This document shows, piece after piece, positions 23,361 to 36,758 of a stretch of 64,000 nt of DNA (positions are counted from its first letter, which is position 1; each line of letters begins with the position of its first letter). The position numbers and the translations under genes were made by a program. The DNA is taken from assembly GCA_034687125.1 (NCBI GenBank), contig JAQGBZ010000288.1:1-64000 (forward strand), given 5' to 3'. This DNA comes from Neelides folsomi (Eukaryota; Arthropoda; Collembola; Neelipleona; Neelidae). The notes beneath the pieces were generated by a model. That model had not been told where the DNA came from and did no database searches. It saw only the letters and a list, made by a program, of their open reading frames with translations.

Positions 23361-26300
23361 TTTTGGAGGTCTTTGATGGAGCGAGTTGGGAGATTATCTT
23401 AATAAATGGTTCATTCTTAATCGAACTCTTTTGGATTCATTTAGAGCAAGTACAATGGAAGTGGGTGATTTGTTTGAAGCGGAGGAAAAGATTAAAGATC
23501 CTTTTGTGAACAATGAATTGAGGACAAAGTTTTAAAAGTCTCCTCTTACCTCTAATTTAATGTTGAGACGGAGGCGGAGTGGAAGATTTAAATTCCAAAT
23601 TCCTTTGAACAAATTTCATATCACATGCCTCTAAACGGGAATTTGATCCATTGAAACAAAAGCCGTTTCTTTGCAAACTCTTCAAACCCTCGGTCTTAAA
23701 GTTGAATTGTACATAGGGACCAAGGCAGATGGAATATTTTTGGAATATATTAAGCATATAAGATACACATTTCACAATACTCATATACAAACTCCAGGTG
23801 TAATTCCCCGCAGTTTTCCTCCGCCTTCAAATGAAGTTCTTTGACCATATGAGCAGAAATAGGTAAATAGTTACAATGTAATTTAAACTCCAGCTCATAG
23901 CAGGAATAGTTTGGGAATTTGGAAATTATAATGTAGATTGTCATATAAATTTTATTATTTGTCGAATCGTTGGGTCGCATTTCCCTGGCCCATTCATTCA
24001 CTCCGATGGTTTTCATGACGGAAATTTCGCATATGGGGACGAGGAAGCAATCGAGGCCATCTCGAACATCTCGCCCCATATGGACACAATATTTTGACAA
24101 TTTGACTCATGGAAGATTATCCAATGCATTTACTATATTTCCTAAACCTTATTTTGTTGACTCCCGTCGCTTTGAGGAGAAAACGACCGGAGGATCCTTT
24201 TGCTCAATGACCAATTTTATCTCTCGATTAAATCCCCGTAAGAATTATCATCAGTCATTAAAGGAAGCAATAAAGGAGAAGATGACGTAATCGCTCCAAC
24301 GACCTCCTTTGGCTATTTTATGTCAAGAGAAATTAATTGGACAAATTCTTCAATCTTTATTAAATCTGATCTGGAATGTTTAATAACTACCCTCATTAAA
24401 ACTCATATACGTTGTTGTACTTAACTTTCCCCCTCACAAGGAAAGTGTATTTGGCTAGTTCATTTTTGCACAACTCCTACATATTTCGACGTGCGTTCCA
24501 TCACGTAAGCTCCATTTCAGCCATATCTGAATATTCATGTTCTCTGACAATGAAAGAGTTCTGAGAGATGTTTAAAAGACTTCGAAATCCTTCGACTCGC
24601 AAGGATTCCCCACTGTTGGGCCTCATTTATTCCGAGCTCAACAATTACAACTAACTCTTGAGCATATTTATGGTTTAGAAATTCCCAATGAACACTTGCC
24701 CCAATATCCGAGTTGAATCATACATGTGCATTTTGGGGAAACGTTCATACTAGTGGGATTTTTGAGTGCCGGTGACTCGCTCACATGTCCAATATAGGAA
24801 TATTTTAGTAGATAATGTTTAATCTTGTGGACTTTCCCCAAATTAACCTTTGTTATTTTTATTATTGGTATTTAAGTATATGGAAACAATGTCCATTGAT
24901 TGAGGTGAATCAGTATCCAGATGGTTTTATTAGTATATGGACACGAAACGTGGGAAAAGGACTCTGAACGAGGGATTTAATAATTTAAGATTATGATAAA
25001 TTGATAAAGAATGATTCATTCATTAGATTTGATTGTAAATTTGGAAAGCTTTCATTTATATTTATTTACACACCGCACATCTGCACGGGTTCAGATGTTC
25101 AGAGCTTCCAGCGCATATTAACACAACTCACAATCAATCAACCGGAGCCAAATCACCCAAATCTTCTCCGAGTCTCCAATTAGTCTTAAGGTCAATATGA
25201 GAAACTAATCAAACTCAATTAATTAATAAGGACGTTATAATAGATGGGTATATCGAATGGAGACTTGTAATGTTAATGATTTTAACATTAAAATTCACGT
25301 TTCTTTAATATAATTAAGGAACCAAATTCAATAAAGTCTTCTGTCTAGCTCTAATTTTTGGATTAAAGTCCTTTTTAGTGTTAAATATAATGGTTGATGC
25401 ATAAATGTTCTTCGGATGAATGGTTTGTTTGTGTAAAATCTTTGTATGTTGTGATCAATTGTTATCATGTATGAGTATTTGTGGTAATTATATAATTAAT
25501 GGAAAGGAGCAGAGAAAGGACTTTCAATGCAATCAGTCACATATATCAAAAAGATCAATACTTCAATCTTAACATATACATACTTACAATTAGTTAGCAT
25601 ATCAAAGCCAATACTGAAGTATAATAAACCATAAACATAAACTATTTAAAACTTAAATAATAATATGATAATAATTAAAGATACAATAAATATGTAAATG
25701 TACTTGTTAAGAGTTTAAATCTTCCCATCAATCGTATGGTTTTAATGAGGGTATGACCTGGACTGGACCCACTTGTCCTTCCTCTTCCCCTTGATGACGT
25801 AGAAAGGCAAGGAGACGTTACCGCCAATACAATCTTCAAATGTATATAAATGTAAGTTAGCGATTTTAAAAATGAGGCCTAATCTACATTCAATAATACT
25901 TCAATTATATTAAAGATTAAATATATTTATAATAGACCCAATGTAAATATTTCTACATGGTCTAATCTAAGCATATAATATATTTGAATAACTAAAACAA
26001 ATAAATAAATAATTTTTTATAAAATGATCTAAAATATCACCCAGCTAGCAGCTCAGTGATTGTAATTGTAAGCACAATTAAATTTATTTAATATCTAAAT
26101 CCACATTCGAATTCATTCAAAATTGTCTCAAACAACCCCGTTGAACTATACATGAACAATTTATTGAAATTCCTCACCGCGAGGATTGTAAATTTCTTTT
26201 CTAAACGTGAAAATGAAAAGTTAAAAAAAGTAAATTTAATCTTCAGAATTCTATTAAAATTGATATAAATTAGATAAATAATAAACCCAGATTCATACAC

Positions 26301-26361
26301 AGTTCCGTTGTGAACTCAGAAATGTGTTTTAGTTATATTAGCTAATTGAATTCTGGTCACC

Positions 26362-28460
26362 ATGCTTAGTAAGATTCAAATGTTGAATTCGTCCCTTCGT
26401 CCGCTTCTAATCGGTTAGAATTTCTTCTTCAATATAACGAATAACGATACAATTACATATTCATTTATTTACGATTTTATTATACCAGTATTATTTAGAC
26501 ATAGTTTTCTTATTTTTTCAAAATAGAAGCGACACGAGGACTAACAATTTCAGCACTTAAAATCGAAATGAAGATTCCCGGAAATCATAGTATTTTGTCG
26601 ATTGTATCACCTTTCCTTAATCAAACCAGAAATACGACCAGTTTCTTCTGTAGAAGTACGTCTGATAAATTTAACAATTTTAACATTTATAACTTGATTA
26701 CGTATTTATAATTGTGTTCAATTTAGACTCGGCTGAACAGCTCTGGAAAGGAGTAACGAGTGTAAGTAATGCTGGACGAAAGAGAGGTCGTGGGAAAGGA
26801 ACAGGGAGGAAAACGGCAAAGAATTTAAATAGGGGACAAATAATTGGAGTTGGTAAGGGATTTGAATACAATCCTGTATTGATGGATAAAGATTAATTTA
26901 TATACAATATATATATATATATATGCACCTATATGATTAATTCAAAGAATCTTGGTTTTTCATTTTATTCATATTTTCAGGGAAAGTGAATATTCGGTTT
27001 CCGGGACTCAACGCCCCGATTATTCAGGGAAAAGAACTTCTTCAGCAAGTTTCCCTTCCACCTGATGAAGAACGTGAAAAAAAGTTACTTCGCTTAAGAG
27101 ATTCAATGGCTACTTTCAAACCTCTCAAATTATCTCCTCTTGAGCGAGGATGGTCAGGTGCTAAAATGCACGGGAGAAGTATTGGACCTCCTGATCCAAT
27201 TGGAGATGGTAATTTTAGCTACACTATTTTTATGGAATTAAATATAAATGCTAATTTATTAAATATTAAAATATTAAATTAAATTTTCAGTTACATTTGA
27301 AGGCTTTGACACGAAGATCTTGGCAGTAAGTTAAATTATTAAAATGTCTAATACATACTAACTGGTTTATTAATCATTGCAATCATTTCATTTATTAGAT
27401 GAAAACAGTCGCACATATGAGTGCGAATTTTGGTAAAGTTCGCCAGTTTTCCGTCTTCTCCTTCACAGGGAATGGCAATGGACTTGGAGGATTTGCTGAA
27501 GCAAAGAGCGCCGAAGGTAAAGCGGCTTTGAGGAAATCCAAAAACCGAGCTGCCCAAAAGCTCTTGTATTTTGAGCGCTTCAATGATCATACAAGTAAGT
27601 TGTCAATTTTACAATAAAGAATTTTTTATATCTGTACGATTTGATTTAACAAACTTTCCATCAGTTCTGCACGACTTTCATTGCCGGTTTGGCCAAACTC
27701 AACTTTTCGTTTACAAGAAACCACCTGGCTATGGGCTCGTTTGCCACCGAGCTCTACGAGAAATTTGCAAACTGATTGGAATTAAAGACATCTATGCGAA
27801 AAGGGAAGGTGCTCGAAATTTGCAACACACTGTAAAGGCATTTATTCTTGGTCTTCTCAGACAAGTGAGTGTTTGGAATTTTTTAATTCAATATCGATAT
27901 AAATAATTGTATGATTGATAAATAATAATTTCTTTAATTTAGAAAAAATACAATGAAGTCGTAGCCGACAAAGGTCTCTTCCTAGTCGAACAGCGAAAAG
28001 AAGAATTTTTGTTCCCTCGGGTTATCGCTGCTCCACCGAAGCTTCGAACCGAAAATGAAATTCCTTCTGATGAAGTTCTTGACTTCACTCAGGCATGTTA
28101 ACTTTTTAAAAGTTCCTATTATCCGCTAATTAAATCCGAATATTATTTAATTGCTTAAAATGGTATTAATTCTTATTTAAATGAAAATTTCAAATGAAGG
28201 TGATGATGGATGGGAAAATTGCACTGAGGAGGAAAAAGAAGGAGATTTTCTACACACGACTCCCAAGTTGGACCAATCACTTATTGAAGACCGAATGGCG
28301 TCGCGGACACCAGGAAATCAACGTTCATATGGCGGCTGAATATGGGCATGGGAAGAGTCAACTTACTTCTATTTATCCAGAGAGCGATCGCCACTACGCC
28401 AAGCAGCTCATGAGGAAAAAGAAAGCTGAAGCTGCTGCTCAAGAAGAGGCCGAATCATAA
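26362..28460 (+). CDS. mRpS5: Mitochondrial small-subunit ribosomal protein uS5m
   Basis: Component of the mitochondrial ribosome small subunit near the mRNA entry and decoding region (family knowledge). Nine exons: 26362-26413, 26527-26655, 26727-26852, 26981-27208, 27291-27325, 27399-27594, 27665-27864, 27943-28092 and 28200-28460, giving 458 aa. Residues 1-17 (MLSKIQMLNSSLRPLLI) look like a mitochondrial targeting peptide. RGRGKGTGRKTAKNLNRGQI is the animal MRPS5 signature before the core. The S5 N-terminal domain starts near residue 191 (VRQFSVFSFTGNGNGLGGFA, then KSAEGKAALRKSKNRA). The S5 C-terminal domain follows (PPGYGLVCHRALREICKLIG and YAKREGARN). The last intron appears to use a GC donor (ACTCAG then GCATGT). 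That choice keeps the long basic tail in frame; a GT donor two bases on gives a different, shorter acidic tail. Confidence 0.92.
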
Positions 28461-28829
28461 GATCTTTCAATTTTTCATCATGGCTCCATATGTAAACATT
28501 TTAGTTATTTAATAGACATTGTGTCTCTTTGATCAACAATGAGTTTTTTATATTAGAATTCCCTCCATTTTCAATCCTTCTATCAAATAGTAAATTATTT
28601 AATAAAGTTGATAAAAATTGAAAACTGAACGAACTTGAGTAATTTCAAATCATTTCAAAGATTGGTTAGTTTAAGTTGTAAATATGAGTCAATTATGAGC
28701 AATTATTTTTAAAGAAATTAAATTTTGTTTATTTACTCTAGTTAATAAAATGGAGAAATCTTTTGGTATCATTTTGTTTTGTAGCAAAGTCAATTTTGAA
28801 TTGACCGGCCATTGTCTTTCTGCTCATTC
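28461..28829. other. Convergent 3' gap between uS5m and ADAMTS
   Basis: Two genes end towards each other here with 369 bases between stop codons. The sequence is AT-rich and presumably holds both 3' UTRs. AATAAAG and ATAAAATG words near 28600 and 28745 may serve as polyadenylation signals. Nothing else is seen. Confidence 0.5.
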
Positions 28830-31800
28830 TCATAGAATTGAGTATGAAAATGTTGAGGGCGATTTTCGACGGAGAAGGAAGTTGAGCGAGGCGGGGAGTT
28901 TGGACACTCTGAGGATGTTGGGAGGGCAAGGGGCGAGACAGGGGATGAAGCCAGAAATCCCCGGGCGACGATCCGAAGAGCAAAGAGATGCATCTACCGT
29001 TGTGGATCCACTCACGCACTCTACAACCACTTCCCGCATTCCTAAACAAACTCAAATAATTACATAACGACTTACACTTAAGATATAAGTAACAGGGAAA
29101 AGGGAAAAACAATAGAAACTTAAATATTTACATTAAAAATGGTATAGTATTAAAAAGTAGAAATTTAATAAAACTTAATACAATTTAACCGCTTTAATAA
29201 CCAAGAGTGGGAGGTACGAGAAAGAAACCGTATTTAATGAAATGAACGAACCAGATCCACAAGTAACGGAGCAGTCAGACACACTTTTCCGCCATTCGTA
29301 AAATGAGCCTTCAAGCGGAGAATTTTCTTCTTCCTCCCTCATGTACATTTTTGGCCTCGAGAAGTCGATGGGTATTGCTGACCAATTCCCAGGTATTTCT
29401 CTTTTCGTTCGGGAAAAAAGCCCGTCCAATGCCCCAACGTCGCGTTCTGACATCACTCCTTCTGGCGTATCATCCGCTCCAAATTCCTTTAATGTAATAA
29501 TAGTTCCTTTCATGTTAAGTATTTCATATGTAAAGATATTTTATTTCAAGTAGTTATTATTAAATTGAAAACAAAAGGCCTTTCAATTACGATGCATTTC
29601 CCTGCTAAGCAATAAGCCTTTCTAGATGAATCTCCACGCGAGCAATCTGTTCCTGGAGGGAATTGACCTTCTTCTCCATTGACCATGTAGAAACGGTAAG
29701 GGATATTTGAGTCCTGGCACCCGATCCGGCAAGGTCTGTCAACTTCTCCTAAACCAAAGTAAATTCGTTTGCAATAGTTACAACTTAATTAAAGACATTG
29801 TTGAGGAAACTGAATTTTGGAAATAAAACCTTTGGTGGCTGACAATTGCATTCCAATTCCAGAAAGTCCACGAACTTTCGCAGAATATTTACGACAAATT
29901 TTGCTCGCATGTTCAAAAGGAGTCTCAAGACGACGACAACCCAACTCCAAGATCTGAAATCATAATAGTTATCAACTTATCAAACATAAAAGAAAAATTC
30001 AACATTTCAATTACACTCTAAAATTCAATAAAATATAAGTATTCTACATAGAAAATACATATTACAAGTAACACAGGTAATAATATTACTAGTGTAATAA
30101 TTTAGTAAGGATATTAAATTGATTGGGATGATTTTAAAATGATTGTCTTACGGTCGCCTTTGAAGGTTTGCAGAGTCTCAAGGAAAGTCTTAGCCCTGGA
30201 CAATTGGATGTGGAGGTTGCTGTACAAGGTCGTTCAACGACTTCGAGTCCTTTAGCAAGGGCGAGACAAGAAGGGCGACATTGGCTTCGACTTTCCCAAT
30301 TCCCCCAACCACTCCGTCCCACGCGACTCTTCCCACATTCATCTTCAGAAAGGGAAAAGTGAGTTGACCCGTCGCAAGCGAACTCCTGGAAAAACCCCAG
30401 TTTAAAAAGGAATATGTGCTTAAATTAAGAAAGCAATTAAAATGGCACGAGAAAGTGACCTTTAGTGAGCAGATTGCAAGTTCCGATATGATGAGTTCAA
30501 AAATGAGGAGAAACTCAAGATGCTCAATTTGACAATTTCCTACAAACATCCCCTGGCATGACGGACATTGCCATGAGGTGACAAAAGACCAGAACGAACT
30601 CGCAATGGATTGCGTGTTGTTTAAAACCACCTTTGTTAATTAACTCTTTATTTGTAATCTCTTTGAGTCCACTGACACTGAAGGCCATCTTTTACTAAAA
30701 TAAGTACAATTAAACTTGCGTTGATTTGATGAATGAATTATAAAATAAAATGCATTGGATTATGCGGTGGAAATCCTTAAATGAGAATTGAATGAACCAA
30801 AGGAGTAAAAGGGTGAATAATAATAATTTGTTTTTATGAATGTCTTGTTGCATAAGCATCAAAGCCATCTCAATTGTCTCCATGTGAATCGAAGAGTGAC
30901 CAAAATTCGTCAACACCCTCAGACTCAAAGGGAGGATGAAAAGTGAATTTTTCAATGGTCCCACTTTCCTTTTATCTCCTTCACCTTCCTCTTTGGTGGC
31001 ACACTCGGAATGAACCAAATTTCTCAATGGGAAATCTCTCTTATCTCACTTTGCCCCATTGGGAAATACAAAAGGATGATTGGGAGATCAACATGGTGCA
31101 AGTTGGAGAGGGATTCAATTTGTTACAACATCTCTCCAACTCTTCCTCAGTTCCACTCTCTTTAATTCCTCCACTGACCAACTGCAAAGATTCAGAAACA
31201 CCAAAATCCCTCAGAATCAGAGACGGTGGAGTGGAAAGATGGGAATCACGGTTGTTCAAAAATGAAGGTTCAATTATTAAACGCTGATCATAATGGGAGA
31301 TGAAAAAACCTCATATCTATTATACCACATATGTACTTTGAAATGGATCTTATAGTAGACATAGCAAATTGAATGTAGTTCATAAATACGATTACAATGT
31401 GGAATAAAGCATAGGGTTAAAGCACTTGAACTAATTTGATTAATTCACGGAGTGTAAAAGGAAGGTCATTTCCATTTTTACATCAGTTGAATGAATAGAT
31501 AATACGTACCGTATGCGTGAGTATATGGTTCACTTATAAATATACATACACCATAGATTTATTAAATTTACTATGCACCATATACCAAATATCCATATAG
31601 TGGGTATAAATGCATAAAATCCTGTGAAAATATTTAAAAATGAAGATTTGGGCAAAAACAGTTTTTTACCTGACATTTCCCTGCGACGCAGAAGGTGGAG
31701 GATCCAGGACGAGAGAGAAGGCGACAAGCAGTTCCATCAGGGAAACTCCAACCTCGACTCCTTGAACCATCACGTCCAACACTCCCACACCACACAGAAC

Positions 31801-34800
31801 AAGCCCGTTCAGCTATAAATTAAGAAAAATGAACAACTCAACATGCAATTAAGCCTCACTTCCCACTCCAATTATTCTTTATATTTATATAAAATACAAA
31901 ATTCATTTTAAAGCTAATCGTCCAATGATTTGAATCCCTTACGATCGTTCGTGTTAGTCATGAAACCAAGTCCGGTGAGTTCGTTGTCAGCGAGGGCGGC
32001 TCTTGCACAAACTTCTTTTGCATATCCCTCCACCGTCCTATCACGTCCACCCGGTTCGCAGACCTTTAACCCCAAAATACAAATAAACATTTGGAACCAT
32101 TTTATAATAACAATTCGAAAGGGAAGGGATCGGTGGATCATTGTTTGTAATTAAAGTTTTATTTAATAATTAAGGATATTTTAATATAATTTTACTCCGT
32201 AATATTTGTATATGATTTTTAAATGACCTTTTGAGGGCGACAAGTCTTGTACTTTCTGTCAGGTCCGTAGCATTGCGCCCCGCCGTTTTGTGGCCGAGGA
32301 GAATCACATCTCCTCGCGGCGAGTCGAATCCCCGTTGAGTCATCAAGACACGAAGAAGAGCATTCAGTGAAGGGGGACCAACTCCCCCAACCGCCCTCGA
32401 CAGCATGGCCCGATGAAGAAGCCGCCGTTTCCGACCCGCGTCCCTCGTCCTCTCCAGCTACGCATTTCCCACCTCGACACCACTAGAAAAATGAAGAATG
32501 AGATTGAGATGACTTGACCTCACAACTCACCATTCCCTTTCCACAAAAAGTTCCTTCAAGGGCCGGATGAGAAGTCCAAGTATAGTGATCCCGACGGCAA
32601 TGGAGATCTCTGCAGACATCTTCAATGGGCTGCTGCCCAGCGTGGAAACTTCCTTTCCCATACTTCAATACGCCTTCATGGTGAATAAATGTATTAGAAC
32701 TTATTGTTAGGAAGATAAATATGTAGGTACTTAATAAACGTTGTATAGTAAATCCCCTATTGGCTTAATTAATAACATTGTTTATCTGCATCGAATCTCT
32801 GGCCCGGGAGTCTTCCATCTGCATCGTGAGCGAGTCGCGGATCGGCTTCCCCACTGTCGAAGAGACACTTGGCTTGGGGAGTTTCAAGAAAACTATCCAA
32901 GTACTTTTGACTACAAGGAGACCATGTGATTTTTCCTGATCCCAACGTCGGCGACATGATGTGACTTGTTGGGTCGCAGTCATTTCCCGCCCCTGGGCCA
33001 TCATGGCGCATTCCAAGACTTAAAACAAGTCATAATTTTTATATATGATTCCGTGAATGAGCAGGCCAAGTGAATGTTTAAATTGATGCGAAATGATGTT
33101 TAATTGTAAGTGAAAGGTGAAAATCATAAAATTAAGAATTTTTAAAATTCTTACTTGTGACCGATCTCATGAGCGACGACGTAAACGCTGAAAGAGAAAA
33201 GGAAATAAGGCAAGGGATTAAAAGCAATTTGGGAAACCTTTCAAAGTGTCGTCCTTCATTGACGGTGCAGGAAGAGGATCGGGTGCACATGCCGGCAACA
33301 GGGGCGAGTCCCACCACTTGATTGCTCACTTTCCCTGAGCCGTGAACAACGTAGAGGTCAAGTCCAGTGAGGATCAAAGCGTGGTCCCAAGTCCCGTCTT
33401 TGTTCTCCCCTCTTTGCCACTTGCAAAAGCTCGTGAGGAAACGGTCGATGTCGAAGGGGCGCAGAAGGCCGGGCGGATCCTCCCTCAACACTTCCAACCG
33501 CTTCAGCACGAATCTCACTTTTCGACCCAATGAAGGGTCACCGTAAAGAAGCTGCACAGCATTGACCATGGCTAAGACCACACGTGTCACTTCCGCTTCC
33601 GCCTCATCCCCAAAATTGGCCTCCATGTGGGCAAAAAGGTCTTTGTCCACGAACACGGCTGTCTCGACCGTCAAGTCCCGTCTCACCTTCTCCACCAAGT
33701 TTTCTCCTGAGTCTGGTGGGCGGCCGATGCGCTGACCAAATACAGAATTTCCTTCCTCCTCAGGCTCAGTGAACCGATGGAGACTTCTTTTCGGCGGCCG
33801 ACGAAGGTCTTCTTCTGTGCTCAGAGCGGCCAATTTGTCTTCGTAGTCTTCGTGAAATAGGAACCGGGGTCGGCCGGATCGGCGGAACGGCGGAGTGTCC
33901 GTCGACCGATATCGCAGCCAATAAGAGTCCGTTGGAGCTCCGAGGGGAGTATAAGACCGGGAAGAACGGCGGGTCCGGGTGGATTTCCTCGTTGGCCAGA
34001 CCAACACAGCAGACGAGTTGAAGCGAGCAGGGAGGGGATGGAGGGAAAAATCGTTTTCTCCATCCCCAGACAATATCACACCTTTCTGTTGAATTCATTA
34101 ATTTTGGTAAATTGATCATCAATCCAATCAATTCATCTCCTAATTAGAAGAAACTAAACTTTTGAATTTCTCACCAAACCGCCACAAAGATCCAAAGCTG
34201 CCGCTCCATGGGCCACTTCCTTTTCCTTCCCCAGTGGGTGGTGAGTGACGTGGGCATGGACGAAGCAAGAAGTGAGGGATTGGGCCATTCCACGACCGAC
34301 CTCCTCCACACCGCCCCCGCCGCGGACCACGTGGACAAACTGAGGATGGAGAAGATCCGGATTGTGTCGGAATTTGAGGTGGAAGGATCGGCCGAGTGCT
34401 TTGACTTCCATCCCATCTCCATCACCTATCCTCTCCGCCACCCCGACCTCCCTCACTAATAAAGAGGGAATTATGAATTAAATGGTTTGTAGACCGGAAG
34501 TGTTCCGCTCTCAAACCCACAGAGACACACACGCTCATTTTTCATTTTGGTTTTTCCTTTGGGGACTCTTCCCCATCCCTCATCGAAGAGACAGCAGAGA
34601 AAGGGAAGGTTCTTTGTTCTCCAAATTGGCCACGATCCACTTCCCCCTTCACTTTCCCGCTCAAGACAATCATGATTATTTTAACTGCAGGGACACGTGT
34701 GTAATTGCCTCCAGGGGTTCTGCTCCACATGTGGATGATTTGGCCCGTGAAGGGCCGGAAGTCTCACCTGAACCTTCGTGGTCCGGCCCAAGGATCCGCT

Positions 34801-36758
34801 CCGCCTCGACGCTGTTCAGCTCCAACTCTCGACCCTCAAATATGAAGACACAATATTTCAACCTCCCAATTTAATTTATTTGACCTTTGTTCAAGTTAAT
34901 TAATACACCTTGCTTGTTTACAATTTAATTATTTACATCCTTTTCTAATTTACCTTAATGAGTAAGTAATATTTAATAAACAATTAAAGGAAATGTTTAA
35001 AAACCACTCCTTAATTCTACCTAATAATTATTGAAGATATTTATGCACGCCTTTATCTACATATTACTATTTAATATTCACATTTACATGCGTCCAGCAC
35101 AAATTTTTATTAAAATATAGTTAAATGTTATTAAATTGGATTAAACGTAGATGATTGGAAAAATCCACCTTGCAATTTTCTTTTCAATATTGAAACATAC
35201 ATATATGGTCAATGTTAATTTAATCATGTGCTGAATCATGAAATTAACATTAAGAATGTTCCATTTTAAAGTAACATTAAAAAGCTACTTATGTCCTTAT
35301 CAATCTCATTACTTTTTAGTTTGTATTTACCTTTTTCCATTAAAATACACATAACATTTGGTTTTTTTATCTTGAAAGTATTTACTCTATTTCTTTTTAA
35401 ATCACTTTATTTTAAGGTTCGAGTAATTAGGTAATTATGCACACAATACATGCCCTGGTGGTTATTTATCTATTCACTGGCACTTATTTACTGTACTACT
35501 GACTGACTTGCCTGATTATCTATTTGCAATAATAAATGCGTAAGTTGGCTATTTTAACTCCATTCATTCATCTTATTGACTATCATGAAATCGTGCGTCT
35601 TTCACAATTGTTTCCTTTCCACTTCTCCCATTGTGCAATTTAAGATTCATTTGAGGACATAAAAGTAAAGCAAGTAGCAACATTTGGATTTGTCAAAGTG
35701 TTTATAAGTGAATCTTTTAATTCCCAGACCATTTGCTTGGACCCAACTGCCACGAAATGTTTTTTTGCTCAAATGTGACGAGGTTTTCATAATTGCGGTG
35801 GCTCGGGTCTGTTGCGTAAGTGGGGCACATTTGGTGAAGTTGCGAGGAGCCACTGGCCGCCCTCGAAGCTCAAGCGCCCAAAACTCTCCTCATTACGACG
35901 ATCATCCACCGTAGCCCAGTTGAGGCTACCAACAACTTCCTTCTAATTAACTCACCCTCACTCAGACCAAGGTCCAACAACAACTTCCCTTTAATGAGAA
36001 GGACGAAACTCCAAGGGTCACATCACGAATCTTCTTTTAATTAATTATCTATGGTTTCACTTCTCACATTTACAGTCAATTCTCTTTCGGGTAAATGAAA
36101 GCCATCAATTGACTCTTCACTGGAAATTCCTCTACTATACACATGTACTTGTTTATACATTACATATTTGCACGCATAGTATTCATACTCCTATGTAATT
36201 TAACATTTTATAATATTGCATATTGAAGATCATGTGAATCTAAATATAGTAGACTCCTTAAATATTCCAACCATGCATCTATAGTGTATTAATTACTATT
36301 TCAGATACTACATATACTTTTTTGATTTTACGCGTTAAATTGCTGGAAAAGACAATGAAATAAAAATATATACAGATATCAGATATATCCTATGTACCTA
36401 CATTTCAAAGTATTAAAATTCTATCAATTATTCATTAGGAGTAGTTATTTAATTGTAGATATGGAATATTATAAGTTATTATAACTTATAACATGTTCAT
36501 GTTATGACTATTATGAAAACATTTGAGATAATAATATATAGTTTACTTCGAATTGAATATTTTATAAATTATGCTCTGAATTAATTCGGGAATGTTTAGT
36601 TGCGTGTACATAGTTAGCAAATTCAATTCCAATTCCTATGGCGAGTTTAAAATGTTATATCAACTTACCCGACTATCGGTGCAAATCCTTGTTGTCTCAA
36701 CGAGTCCGAGGAGACCGAGGAGGATCCCAAACCTCCGCCAAAGTGTCCCCAGTCTCAT
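28830..36758 (-). CDS. ADAMTS-type secreted metalloprotease with duplicated TSP1/Cys-rich block
   Basis: Extracellular zinc endopeptidase acting on matrix proteins (family knowledge). Fifteen exons in phase: 36669-36758, 34768-34834, 34175-34455, 33238-34085, 33155-33187, 32777-33018, 32531-32673, 32228-32482, 31943-32063, 31670-31812, 30152-30385, 29830-29953, 29591-29748, 29252-29486 and 28830-29041; 1061 aa. Signal peptide at 1-21. Propeptide includes GRSFHLKFRHNPDLLHPQFV and LDLCGGLKGVILSGDGENDF. The metalloprotease has HEIGHNLGMRHD at 435-446 with three zinc His and the Met-turn SHIMSP. The disintegrin-like part is about 505-575. TSP1-1 (GGWGSWSPFTECSSSC) is followed by Cys-rich 1 ending FCVAGKCQ. 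Then come EF-linker plus TSP1-2 (SGWGNWESRSQCRPSC), Cys-rich 2 ending YCLAGKCI, EF-linker and TSP1-3 (DCSVTCGSG). The family order is one TSP1, one Cys-rich, a spacer, then more TSP1. Here the TSP1/Cys-rich unit is doubled and no full spacer is seen. The assignment of exon 2 and of the first exon is less certain. Confidence 0.88.
30386..31669 (-). other. Large ADAMTS intron (1.28 kb)
   Basis: This intron separates the first Cys-rich block from the second TSP1 exon. It contains a minus-strand reading beginning MAFSVSGLKEITNKELINK near 30691 and other open stretches. None could be joined to the ADAMTS frame or recognised. It is treated as intron. Confidence 0.5.
34835..36668 (-). other. First ADAMTS intron (1.8 kb)
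   Basis: This lies between the signal-peptide exon (GTAAGT donor) and the second exon (TTTGAG acceptor). It is AT-rich except for about 35700-35960. No other gene is recognised inside it. Confidence 0.5.

Larger units (their letters stand above)
21859..26361. other. Gene-poor region (4.5 kb)
   Basis: Apart from the TATA box at 21978-21987 no gene is recognised. Two perfect 12-bp inverted repeats lie at 22950-22980 and 23331-23360. The longest open stretches (23750-24100 minus, 23970-24290 plus) overlap each other and match nothing I know. Confidence 0.4.

Noticed and set aside
23750-24290. Overlapping open stretches of 116 codons (minus) and 106 codons (plus)
   Set aside because: Neither has a recognisable domain, a consistent splice context or a secretory leader; they overlap antisense and look like chance in a GC-richer patch.
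30386-30700. Reading MAFSVSGLKEITNKELINK and following Cys-containing stretch inside the ADAMTS intron
   Set aside because: It cannot be joined in frame to the flanking ADAMTS exons, and skipping it gives a perfect GKCQ to EFACDG junction. No family was recognised for a nested gene.
34542-34730. Minus-strand segment after a CAG acceptor (VKIIMIVLSGKVKGE) as an extra ADAMTS exon
   Set aside because: Exon 2 joins directly and in phase to the exon at 34455, giving a normal propeptide; no suitable donor keeps this segment in frame.
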